From: Parcubacteria group bacterium
GTDB taxonomy: Bacteria > Patescibacteriota > Minisyncoccia > JACQLN01
Length of the DNA: 13,047 bases
Assembly: GCA_016204035.1 (NCBI GenBank)
Contig: JACQLN010000048.1
Coordinates: forward strand, 1 to 13,047
Reading direction: 5' to 3'
Both the position numbers and the translations under genes were made by a program. Numbering within the stretch: the stretch's first letter is position 1; each line of letters starts with the position of its first letter. The notes under the pieces are model-generated. The model was not told the origin of the DNA and ran no database searches. It saw only the letters and a list, made by a program, of their open reading frames with translations. Of this stretch, positions 1 through 5,967 are shown piece by piece.

Positions 1-92
1 CCTAAAATTCTTGCCACATCGCCTTGCGATAATTTCTTTTTTAGGCGCGCTTCTCGCAACTTTTTGCCAAATTGTATAGCGCCATTTGTCAT
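1..92 (-). CDS. XRE-family HTH transcriptional regulator, N-terminal part only
   Basis: Read on the minus strand, an ATG at 92-90 opens a frame with no stop down to the window edge (30 codons). It begins MTNGAIQFGKKLREARLKKK and continues LSQGDVARIL. The pattern G-K-K-L-R-E-A-R-x-x-x-x-L-S-Q-x-x-V-A is the first helix and the start of the recognition unit of the Cro/C1-type helix-turn-helix (HTH_3). An in-frame TAG lies eight codons upstream, so the ATG at 92 is the likely start. The rest of the protein lies outside the window, so the effector domain and targets are unknown. It reads away from pilB, on the same strand as the tRNA-like gene. Confidence 0.7.
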   Translation of the reverse strand, partial: MTNGAIQFGKKLREARLKKKLSQGDVARIL

Positions 93-140
93 AAGCGGAT
101 TTGTCCACTAGTGCATTGATTTTAACAAATGTTGTATGAA

Positions 141-214
141 TGGTCGGGCTGCTGGGAATCGAACCCAGTCTACCAGCTCCCAAAGCAGCCGTACTACCAG
201 CATACGCCAGCCCG
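141..214 (-). tRNA. tRNA-Pro (anticodon UGG), non-canonical core
   Basis: On the minus strand the 74 bases fold as a tRNA. The 7-bp acceptor stem CGGGCTG/CAGCCCG is followed by discriminator A and an encoded CCA. The D arm is GTAT/GTAC around a GG-containing loop. The anticodon loop TTTGGGA gives UGG with G at 37, as is usual for tRNA-Pro. The T arm is CTGGG, TTCGATT, CCCAG. Odd points: the base at 8 is G instead of U, the base at 14 is G instead of A, and the anticodon stem GCTGC/GCTGG has two mismatches (27-43 G-G and 29-41 U-U). It may be a divergent working tRNA or a decaying copy. A possible minus-strand -10 (TAAAGT, bases 229-224) lies about 10 bases upstream. Confidence 0.72.
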
Positions 215-259
215 TTAGACCCTACTTTATCAAATAGCTCCGATTTAAGAAAGATGTTG

Positions 260-268
260 TGGTATAAT
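260..268 (+). promoter_or_regulatory. Extended -10 promoter of pilB, near-leaderless
   Basis: TGGTATAAT is a perfect extended -10 element (TGn plus TATAAT at 263-268). Transcription would start about 275-277, directly at the pilB ATG at 278, so the mRNA is predicted to be leaderless or nearly so. No clear -35 box is seen. The same nonamer occurs upstream of pilC, and a one-base variant upstream of pilM. Confidence 0.65.
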
Positions 269-277
269 AAAAATATC

Positions 278-2041
278 ATGACCATTGACGTTGAAAAACT
301 TAAAAAGTTTTTAATTGATTCCAATCTGGTCACGGCTAAAAATTTGGAACTGGCCGAAGCCGACAGCCAGGAAACCGGCCGAGCGCTGGACGCGGTTTTG
401 TTGCGCCGGAATCTGGTGTCCGAAGAAATGCTGGCCAAGGCCAAGGCCTATGTTTTGGGCATTCCTTTTGTGGATCTAACCAGCCAAAACATCAATGCCG
501 ACATCTTAAAAATCATTCCCGAAAATATTGCCCGCCACAACAACATTGTGGCTTTCCGCCAAAGCGGCAACGCTTTAGAGGTGGCCATGTTGGATCCGGC
601 CGATCTGCAAACCATTGATTTCATAAAGAAAAAATCCAATTTGGAAATATTGCCCCGTTTAACTTCGCGTCCATCGTTAGAATCAGCCATCAGGCAGTAC
701 CGGCGGAGTTTGGAGGACGAGTTTAATAAAATCATAAAAACCGAAACTTCCGAGGTGGTAAAAATAGTCGGCCCGGCCGACAAAGGCGGGGGTATAAAAA
801 CAGACGCCCAGCTTAACCAAGTAGCCCAGGAACTGCCGGTTATTCGCGTGGTGGACGCGCTCATTCGCCACGCCATTTTGGAAAACGCTTCCGATATTCA
901 TATTGAACCCGAAGACAAGGAGACCGTGGTAAGATATCGCATTGACGGCGTCTTAAAAGACGTCATGATGTTGCCTAAAGAGGTGCACCAAGGCATTGTG
1001 GCCCGGGTTAAAGTTTTATCCAGTCTTAAGTTGGATGAACATCGTTTGCCCCAGGACGGCCGGTTCAAAATTGAATCCGAGGGTGCCAAAGTTTCTTTTC
1101 GTGTTTCCATTTTCCCGGTTTACGAAGGCGAAAAAGCGGTGATGCGTTTGCTACGCGAAGACGTTCAGGGTTTTACGCTGGAAAGTTTGGGGCTTTACGG
1201 CCAGGCCCTGGAAAGCATTCATCGGGCCATCAAACGGCCGACCGGTTTGGTTTTGGTTACCGGCCCCACCGGTTCCGGCAAAACCACAACTTTGTACACG
1301 GCTATGGATATTTTGAACACGCCCGAAGTCAATATCGCCACCATAGAAGACCCCATAGAATACCGCATGCCACGCATCAACCAAACCCAGGTCCGGCCCG
1401 ACATCGGTTTTACTTTTGCCAACGGTTTAAGAAACCTGGTGCGCCAAGATCCCGATATTGTTATGGTGGGCGAGATTCGCGACAACGAAACAGCCGGGCT
1501 CGCTATTAACGCTTCGTTAACGGGGCATTTGGTTTTATCCACCCTGCACACCAATTCGGCGGCCGGCGCCGTGCCGCGCTTGATAGATATGAAAGTGGAA
1601 CCGTTTTTGATTGCTTCCACCGTTAACGTGGTGGCGGCCCAGCGGCTGGTGCGCTCTCTTTGCCCCGACAGCCGAGCCAAATACCGTTTGACCGCGCCGG
1701 AAGTGGCCGCGCTGGGGCGGGAAATAAATCTGGAGAAAATTCTTAAAGTTTTGAAACAGGAAAAAACCGTCGGTCCCAAAGAAACTTGGGAAACTATAGA
1801 TTTCTACCGACCCCAAGAAACCGAGAGCTGCCCCAAGGGCTACAAGGGCCGGATTGGCATCTTTGAGGTTTTTGAAGTAACCGACAAAATACAGGAACTG
1901 ATTGTTAAATCGGCCACCTCGGATGAAATCCAAAAAATTGCCGAAGAACAGGGTATGATGACTATGTTGGAAGACGGCTTTATCAAAGCCGCTCAAGGCA
2001 TAACCAGCATAGAAGAAGTATTGAGAGCGTCCAGGGAGTAA
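278..2041 (+). CDS. pilB: Type IV pilus assembly ATPase PilB (GspE/PulE family)
   Basis: Cytoplasmic hexameric ATPase that powers pilus extension by driving the platform protein PilC. The 587-residue product has an N-terminal GspE/MshEN-type domain (about residues 1-150) and a secretion ATPase core: Walker A GPTGSGKT at 329-336, aspartate box IATIEDPIEY just after it, Walker B DIVMVGE at 393-399, and histidine box HLVLSTLHTN at 417-426. The length is normal for PilB. I chose the ATG at 278 because the frame upstream (open from 140) only translates the antisense of the tRNA and because an extended -10 sits 9 bases before it. Odd: the zinc-binding tetracysteine loop is degraded, keeping only C462 (CPDS) and C518 (CPKG) where two CxxC pairs are usual. 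PilT is distinguished by its lack of the long N-terminal domain, so PilB is favoured. Confidence 0.93.
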   Translation: MTIDVEKLKKFLIDSNLVTAKNLELAEADSQETGRALDAVLLRRNLVSEEMLAKAKAYVLGIPFVDLTSQNINADILKIIPENIARHNNIVAFRQSGNALEVAMLDPADLQTIDFIKKKSNLEILPRLTSRPSLESAIRQYRRSLEDEFNKIIKTETSEVVKIVGPADKGGGIKTDAQLNQVAQELPVIRVVDALIRHAILENASDIHIEPEDKETVVRYRIDGVLKDVMMLPKEVHQGIVARVKVLSSLKLDEHRLPQDGRFKIESEGAKVSFRVSIFPVYEGEKAVMRLLREDVQGFTLESLGLYGQALESIHRAIKRPTGLVLVTGPTGSGKTTTLYTAMDILNTPEVNIATIEDPIEYRMPRINQTQVRPDIGFTFANGLRNLVRQDPDIVMVGEIRDNETAGLAINASLTGHLVLSTLHTNSAAGAVPRLIDMKVEPFLIASTVNVVAAQRLVRSLCPDSRAKYRLTAPEVAALGREINLEKILKVLKQEKTVGPKETWETIDFYRPQETESCPKGYKGRIGIFEVFEVTDKIQELIVKSATSDEIQKIAEEQGMMTMLEDGFIKAAQGITSIEEVLRASRE

Positions 2042-2060
2042 GGGAATAAATGATTCTTAG

Positions 2061-2091
2061 TTGACCCAGCTTTTTAATTGACCCAGCTGGG
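2061..2091 (+). repeat. 11-bp direct repeat with overlapping small inverted repeat
   Basis: TTGACCCAGCT occurs at 2061-2071 and again at 2078-2088, 17 bases apart. The second copy runs into the 10-bp palindrome CCCAGCTGGG (2082-2091). CCCAGCT (2065-2071) can alternatively pair with AGCTGGG (2085-2091) as a 7-bp stem. It lies 20 bases after the pilB stop. It could be an operator or part of a transcription end; nothing more can be said from sequence alone. Confidence 0.5.
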
Positions 2092-2106
2092 CGGGGTTGG
2101 CATATA

Positions 2107-2142
2107 CATATACCGAGATAGCGATCGCTATCTCGGTATATG
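2107..2142. repeat. 36-bp perfect palindrome centred on GCGATCGC
   Basis: The 18-bp arm starting CATATACCGAGATAGC is followed immediately by its exact reverse complement, with the centre between 2124 and 2125. There is no loop spacer and no strong T run after it (the next bases are TTTGACG), so it is a poor match to a standard terminator. It might still end pilB transcription in both directions, bind a dimeric regulator, or mark a cassette boundary. A possible -35 (TTGACG, 2144-2149) for the next gene begins two bases after it. Confidence 0.85.
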
Positions 2143-2219
2143 TTTGACGTTATATCTTGTGATGTGGTAGTAGTATATTAAGCTCAAATGGAGCTGTAGT
2201 ACCTTTTAACCCTCATCAG

Positions 2220-2226
2220 AAGGAGG
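2220..2226 (+). promoter_or_regulatory. Strong Shine-Dalgarno AAGGAGG
   Basis: AAGGAGG lies 6 bases before the ATG at 2233, an ideal spacing, and fixes that start. It is the only strong ribosome binding site I find in the window; the neighbouring pil genes have none. This marks the downstream gene as different in expression mode or origin. Confidence 0.85.
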
Positions 2227-2232
2227 CGTGCG

Positions 2233-2967
2233 ATGGCAAACGTCGCGAGCCGCGTTTACAAGCCCGCGGATTTTTCTGAAGGCCTGTGGCACGAAGTCCT
2301 AGTCACTCTGGGCAAGAAAGGTTTTTCGCCCGAGATGGCCGCCGATGTGGCCAACACCAAGTCCGGCCAGGCCGAGCAGATTGTCGGCTTGTTCTCGGTG
2401 AAGATGGATGTTTCCGCCATCCTTACCACCCACCACTCCTTTTACCACCAGTTCTTCGGTTTGGATCTGGACCTCTCCACAGTCCGCATCCCTCCCCAGC
2501 GTCCCGACTTCACCCGCCCTCTCATCATCGCCCAAGGTCTCACGCCCAACCAGGTCTACGAGGTCTGCCAGAAGCGCTTCCCCTATTCGAAATACGCCGA
2601 CGATCTGGACTCGGTTTTGGACTGGGACGAAGAGGAAAGAAACCCCAAAGACGGCGCCTACGCCATCTGGGTGCGTGATCGAGTGGAAGCCGACGTGGAA
2701 CTAAAAAACCTCTCGGCCGACCAAATCAAGGAAAAAGGCCTCACCACCGAAACCCTGCTGGAGCGTCTCCTCCACGGGTTGATGTATTGGAGCGAGACCA
2801 ATAAGCACTTGGACACAAACACCGTTACCCTTTGCACGGGTTCGCGCAGTCGGCGTGGTAATGTTCCGAATGCCGACTGGCACAGGGATAGGGATGAGTT
2901 CAGGGTCGGCTGGTGCGGTCCGCGGAGTGCCCACGGCAATCTCCGGGCTCGTGCAGTAGTTTCTTAA
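2233..2967 (+). CDS. Uncharacterised protein with hypervariable-like C-terminus
   Basis: The 244-residue product has no signal peptide or membrane segment and no catalytic motif I recognise. The middle reads like a conserved soluble domain, for example IIAQGLTPNQVYEVC and AYAIWVRDRVEADVELKN. The last ~45 residues have the form TLCTGSR at 199-205, VP at 211-212, W216, FRV at 223-225, W227, and the end LRARAVVS. From memory, multi-copy families in Parcubacteria share this frame of conserved G-S-R, V-P, W, W and L-R-A-R with variable residues between; I cannot verify this here. It recalls variable regions of C-type-lectin-like proteins. Codon use is rich in CTC, ACC and ATC, unlike the TTG/TTA/TTT-rich pil genes, and the strong Shine-Dalgarno and dedicated terminator make it an independent unit placed between pilB and pilC. 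Confidence 0.75.
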   Translation: MANVASRVYKPADFSEGLWHEVLVTLGKKGFSPEMAADVANTKSGQAEQIVGLFSVKMDVSAILTTHHSFYHQFFGLDLDLSTVRIPPQRPDFTRPLIIAQGLTPNQVYEVCQKRFPYSKYADDLDSVLDWDEEERNPKDGAYAIWVRDRVEADVELKNLSADQIKEKGLTTETLLERLLHGLMYWSETNKHLDTNTVTLCTGSRSRRGNVPNADWHRDRDEFRVGWCGPRSAHGNLRARAVVS

Positions 2968-2994
2968 CCTTGTACTTTTTTTCTTTTAACCTTT

Positions 2995-3028
2995 ATCCGC
3001 CCCGACGCAAGGTCGGGGCGGATTTTTT
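2995..3028 (+). terminator. Rho-independent terminator
   Basis: A perfect 12-bp stem, ATCCGCCCCGAC (2995-3006) with GTCGGGGCGGAT (3012-3023), encloses the 5-base loop GCAAG and runs into six T (3023-3028). It ends the 2233-2967 transcript before the pilC promoter. Confidence 0.93.
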
Positions 3029-3052
3029 AATGGTCCAAACAAATAATCATTA

Positions 3053-3061
3053 TGGTATAAT
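3053..3061 (+). promoter_or_regulatory. Extended -10 promoter upstream of pilC
   Basis: TGGTATAAT, identical to the nonamer before pilB. The predicted start near 3069 gives a leader of about 70 bases, unlike the leaderless pilB, and the leader contains the inverted repeat at 3099-3138. Its position just after a terminator suggests pilC and the prepilin genes form a separate transcript. Confidence 0.6.
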
Positions 3062-3098
3062 ATAAATTATAGTAACCTTTCAATACATTCAGGGTGAT

Positions 3099-3138
3099 CA
3101 ATTTTAATAACTAATCGCTTCGCTCTTAGATAAAATTG
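3099..3138 (+). repeat. Imperfect inverted repeat in the pilC leader
   Basis: CAATTTTAATAACTAA (3099-3114) pairs imperfectly with TTAGATAAAATTG (3126-3138): 8 bp plus 4 bp with an internal bulge, around the loop TCGCTTCGCTC. It ends two bases before the pilC ATG, so folding could affect initiation. It could equally be a remnant of an AT-rich palindromic repeat. Confidence 0.5.
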
Positions 3139-3140
3139 GC

Positions 3141-4391
3141 ATGGAGTACGAATACAAAGCCGTGTCCAAAGACGGACAAAAAGTTAGCGGCGCCAGAGAA
3201 TCGGCCAGCCAAACGGCTCTGGCGCGAGAATTGCGGGACGAAGGTTTGTTTTTGGTCGGCGCGCGCGACCGATCTATGGCAACCAAAACCAACGCCGGCC
3301 GCGACCAAAGTTTTTTTAAGAATTTATCCGCCTCTTTTGATTTTTTAATCAAGCACGTCAGTTTGCAGGAGAAAGTCGTTTTTTCGCGCCACCTGGGCCT
3401 AATGATCAAGGCCGGTTTTTCTTTGAACAAGGCCTTGGAAACTTTAACCCGCCAAACCGCCAACAAATATTTTGCCAGCGTGCTTAAGGATTTGAACGAC
3501 AAAGTGGCCGCGGGCAAATCTTTTTACGATGCCGCTTCGGAACATAAAAATGTTTTCTCGCCGGTGTTTATCAGTATGATCCAAGTAGGCGAGGCCTCGG
3601 GCAAACTAGAGGAAACGTTAAAACTGGCCACTTTGCACTTAAAACGCGAGTACGGCCTAAAAAGAAAAATAAAAGGCGCTTTGGCCTATCCAGCGGTGGT
3701 GGTGGGCGCTATGGCGGCGGTAGGCACACTGATGATGGTTTTTGTTTTACCCCAACTGGCCGCGACTTTTTCGGAATTAAACATTGAACTGCCCCTAAGC
3801 ACCAAAATTATTTTCGGCTTGTCCGATTTTATAATCAATTTTTGGTATATGGCCTTGGCTTTGGCGGCGGTTGTCGTTTACAGTTTTTATTTTTTTTCCA
3901 AAAGAACCGAACTCGGGCGAAAGTCGGTTGATTTTATATTCCTTAAATTCCCGATTTTTTCTGATCTCACCAAAAAATTGAACTCGGCCCGCCTGGCCCG
4001 GACCTTAAGTTCTCTTTTATCCGGCGGAGTTTCGTTGCCCGAGGCCTTAAGAATAACCAGCGACACCCTAAATAATTTTTTTTACCGGCGGGCGGTGAGC
4101 GCGGCCATTCCCGAAGTGGAAAAAGGCCAAACTCTTTCTTCAGTGTTGTTAAGGTATCCCCATCTTTTTCCTCCGGTGGTCACCGAAATGGCGGCGGTGG
4201 GCGAGGAAACGGGGTCGCTGGTGGTTATCTTAAAGGAACTAGCCCGTTTTTTTGAAAACGAAGTATCCATTTCCACTAAAAGTTTGTCGGCTATCGTGGA
4301 GCCGATAATCATGATTGCTATCGGCGTGGCGGTGGGTATTTTCGCGCTGTCAATTATCCAGCCGATCTATTCCATTGGCACGGGATTATAG
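3141..4391 (+). CDS. pilC: Type IV pilus inner-membrane platform protein PilC (GspF family)
   Basis: Integral membrane platform that couples PilB to addition of pilin subunits. The 416-residue length is normal for the family. It starts with the typical MEYEYKAVSKDG segment and carries two T2SSF repeats. The first contains HLGLMIKAGFSLNKALETL and MIQVGEASGKLEE; the second contains LSSLLSGGVSLPEALRI and MAAVGEETGSL. Three hydrophobic segments are at about 180-203, 234-252 and 388-411, the usual topology. There is no Shine-Dalgarno; the ATG at 3141 is the only reasonable start. The last base of the TAG stop is the first base of the palindromic repeat at 4391. The gene normally follows pilB directly; here a foreign-looking gene separates them. 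Confidence 0.94.
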   Translation: MEYEYKAVSKDGQKVSGARESASQTALARELRDEGLFLVGARDRSMATKTNAGRDQSFFKNLSASFDFLIKHVSLQEKVVFSRHLGLMIKAGFSLNKALETLTRQTANKYFASVLKDLNDKVAAGKSFYDAASEHKNVFSPVFISMIQVGEASGKLEETLKLATLHLKREYGLKRKIKGALAYPAVVVGAMAAVGTLMMVFVLPQLAATFSELNIELPLSTKIIFGLSDFIINFWYMALALAAVVVYSFYFFSKRTELGRKSVDFIFLKFPIFSDLTKKLNSARLARTLSSLLSGGVSLPEALRITSDTLNNFFYRRAVSAAIPEVEKGQTLSSVLLRYPHLFPPVVTEMAAVGEETGSLVVILKELARFFENEVSISTKSLSAIVEPIIMIAIGVAVGIFALSIIQPIYSIGTGL

Positions 4392-4470
4392 CGACACCAA
4401 TACGCGAATGCACCCGAATGACGCGAATGGCTTATTCGTAAATTAGCGTGTCATTGGTAATTAGTGTCGC
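4391..4470. repeat. Intergenic imperfect palindrome between pilC and first prepilin
   Basis: GCGACACCAAT (4391-4401) pairs with ATTAGTGTCGC (4460-4470) with one mismatch, and the interior carries further partial pairing (CGAATGACGC against GCGTGTCATTGG). CGAATG recurs at 4405, 4415 and 4424. The whole 80 bases could fold as one long imperfect hairpin. It starts on the last base of the pilC stop and ends six bases before the next ATG, so it fills the spacer exactly. Confidence 0.65.
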
Positions 4471-4476
4471 TGGTTT

Positions 4477-5307
4477 ATGCGAGGTTTTTCTGTAATAGAA
4501 CTTATTGTGGTTATAGCCATCGCCGGTTTGCTTACCGCCACGGCTACGGTGTCTTTTAGTTCTTTTAGAAGTTCAACCAATTTAGAAGCCGCGGGTGATT
4601 TGGTAAAAACAACTTTGGAAAAATCGCGCTTAAGCGCTTTAACCAAAGAAGACGGTTCTGGTTGGAGCGTTAAAATAAATTCAAACAATCTGGTTTGGTT
4701 TAAGGGTCAGACCTATAATCCCGAAGATTCTACCAATAAACTCGTGGGTTTGCCCGATGGCACCCAAGTGTCCAGCGTTAATTTGGAAAACTCGGGCAGC
4801 GCGGTTTTTTTTAATACGCTGACTGGCACCACCAGCCCCGGCAATATCGTTATATCCCTGCTGGCCGATCCTGCCAAAACCAACACGGTGTATCTAAACC
4901 GTTCCGGCGTGGTAGCGCGCTCGTCATCGTCAGTTTTATCTAAACCCATCACTGACCATCGGCATCTGCACTTTAATTTGGGCTGGAGCATTCAGGGGGC
5001 TTTAGAATTAAAATTTATTTTTTCCGGTCCGGCCCAAACGGAAACCGTGGTGATGGCTCCTTATTTTAACGCGGACGGCGCCAGCTTTGATTATTCCGGC
5101 GAATTTACGGTGGGGGGCAGCGCGCAAAAAATCAGAGTTCATACCCATTCTTTAACCGCGGCCGACACTTTGCTTTCCATCAGCCACGACATGACGGCCA
5201 ATACCAAAGCCGTGGAAATTTTAATAGACAATAAATCCATTGTCAGTTATACGGCGGCCGGCGTGGCCACGGCGGGGGCGTTTGGAGGCACAATGACACA
5301 ACAATAA
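4477..5307 (+). CDS. Prepilin-like protein (GspH-type N-terminus) with long C-terminal domain
   Basis: A 276-residue minor pilin candidate. The class III signal is very short: MRG|FSVIE with the conserved glutamate at +5, followed by hydrophobic LIVVIAIAGLLTATATV. PilD-type peptidase would cut after G3. Residues about 25-150 read like a GspH/FimT pseudopilin body. An extra C-terminal domain (about 155-276) has the histidine clusters DHRHLHF (160-166) and VHTHSL (221-226) and looks all-beta, which is unusual for a minor pilin. There is no Shine-Dalgarno. It is the first of four prepilin-like genes and probably belongs to the tip or priming complex. A major pilin is possible but less likely given the size and neighbours. 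Confidence 0.82.
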   Translation: MRGFSVIELIVVIAIAGLLTATATVSFSSFRSSTNLEAAGDLVKTTLEKSRLSALTKEDGSGWSVKINSNNLVWFKGQTYNPEDSTNKLVGLPDGTQVSSVNLENSGSAVFFNTLTGTTSPGNIVISLLADPAKTNTVYLNRSGVVARSSSSVLSKPITDHRHLHFNLGWSIQGALELKFIFSGPAQTETVVMAPYFNADGASFDYSGEFTVGGSAQKIRVHTHSLTAADTLLSISHDMTANTKAVEILIDNKSIVSYTAAGVATAGAFGGTMTQQ

Positions 5308-5429
5308 AATCCGAAGCACGAAACACTAAATCCAAAACAAATTTCAATGATTAAAATCACAAATCCTAAACTGTTTGGAGTTTATAATTTAATATTTAGA
5401 TATTGTTTCGGATTTCGAAATTCGAATTT
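5308..5429. repeat. Degenerate heptad-phased palindromic repeat, array A
   Basis: From the base after the stop at 5307, the sequence divides into 7-base units. There are nine A-ending or A-rich heptads (AATCCGA, AGCACGA, AACACTA, AATCCAA and so on to TCCTAAA at 5364-5370), the triplet CTG, then eight T-rich heptads (TTTGGAG, TTTATAA, TTTAATA, TTTAGAT, to CGAATTT at 5423-5429). The right half approximates the reverse complement of the left; for example AAATCCGAA (5307-5315) matches TTCGGATTT (5407-5415). The next gene's ATG (5347) and 27 codons of its leader lie inside it. Confidence 0.7.
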
Positions 5430-5913
5430 AAAACTTAGGAAAAGCAAGCAAGGGTTTTCATTACTAGAAATTGTTATCGTCCTTGGTTTTTTAGGCATTG
5501 TGGCCGTGGCTTTGGTCCAACTCAATTTAATGTTTACCCGCAGCGTGGCTGCGGGTTCGTACAATGTGCGAGCCAACGCCATAGCCGCGGAAACCGCCGA
5601 AGCCCTGCGCTTTATTAAAGAAGACCAATGGAACGATCTTGGCAATCTTACCCCCGATACCGTTTACTATCTTTCTTTTTCTGCCTCACCCGCCAAATGG
5701 AACGTCGTCGGTTCCAACCCCGGCCAAATTGACAGTATTTTTATCAGAAGTTTTTTGGTTAAAGAAGTTTATCGCGACGCCGTAACCGGAAAAATAGTTG
5801 CCAGCGGCGGCAGTTTGGACGATAAAACTTTGTTGGCGGAAGTTAATGTGGATTGGAATGAAAAAGGCAAAGACAAGAATATAAAATTACAAACATATCT
5901 CGCAAATTTCTAA
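5347..5913 (+). CDS. Prepilin-like protein, PilV/GspI type
   Basis: A 188-residue minor pilin candidate. The cleavage site is KQG|FSLLE (G36, F37, glutamate at 41 = +5), followed by a hydrophobic helix IVIVLGFLGIVAVALVQL. The helix and the following A-x-x-A-x-A-A-E-T-A-E-A-L-R-F segment resemble PilV/GspI proteins. The leader of 36 residues is long for a class III signal and is coded almost wholly by array A. No other in-frame ATG, GTG or TTG lies between 5347 and the cleavage site, so the long leader is real if this gene is translated. It overlaps the next gene by one base (TAATG), suggesting coupled translation. Confidence 0.82.
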   Translation: MIKITNPKLFGVYNLIFRYCFGFRNSNLKLRKSKQGFSLLEIVIVLGFLGIVAVALVQLNLMFTRSVAAGSYNVRANAIAAETAEALRFIKEDQWNDLGNLTPDTVYYLSFSASPAKWNVVGSNPGQIDSIFIRSFLVKEVYRDAVTGKIVASGGSLDDKTLLAEVNVDWNEKGKDKNIKLQTYLANF

Positions 5914-5967
5914 TGTCTAAATTCTCAAATCCTAAAAAAGTTCCAAGTTCCAAGCTCCAAGCTTCAT
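5905..5967. repeat. Heptad-phased repeat, array B
   Basis: Nine consecutive 7-base units: AATTTCT, AATGTCT, AAATTCT, CAAATCC, TAAAAAA, then two GTTCCAA, GCTCCAA and GCTTCAT. It spans the stop of the PilV-like gene, the ATG at 5913 and 18 codons of the next leader. CAAATCCTAAA (5926-5936) is also present in array A (5360-5370). Confidence 0.75.

Noticed and set aside
140..277. In-frame 46-codon N-terminal extension of pilB
   Set aside because: It translates the antisense of the tRNA-Pro-like gene and the promoter; PilB similarity begins at MTIDVEKL (278).
448..876. Long minus-strand open frame opposite pilB (and similar ones at 1219-1779 and 1535-1996)
   Set aside because: Antisense shadows of a strongly supported gene; no family motifs.
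2121..2128. GCGATCGC as a cyanobacterial HIP1 element
   Set aside because: HIP1 is a dispersed cyanobacterial octamer; here it is simply the centre of a larger palindrome and appears in an otherwise non-cyanobacterial setting.
2286..2678. Overlapping plus-strand frames inside the 2233-2967 gene
   Set aside because: Low-complexity products rich in Pro, Arg and Ser typical of off-frame reading; the Shine-Dalgarno supports only the 2233 start.
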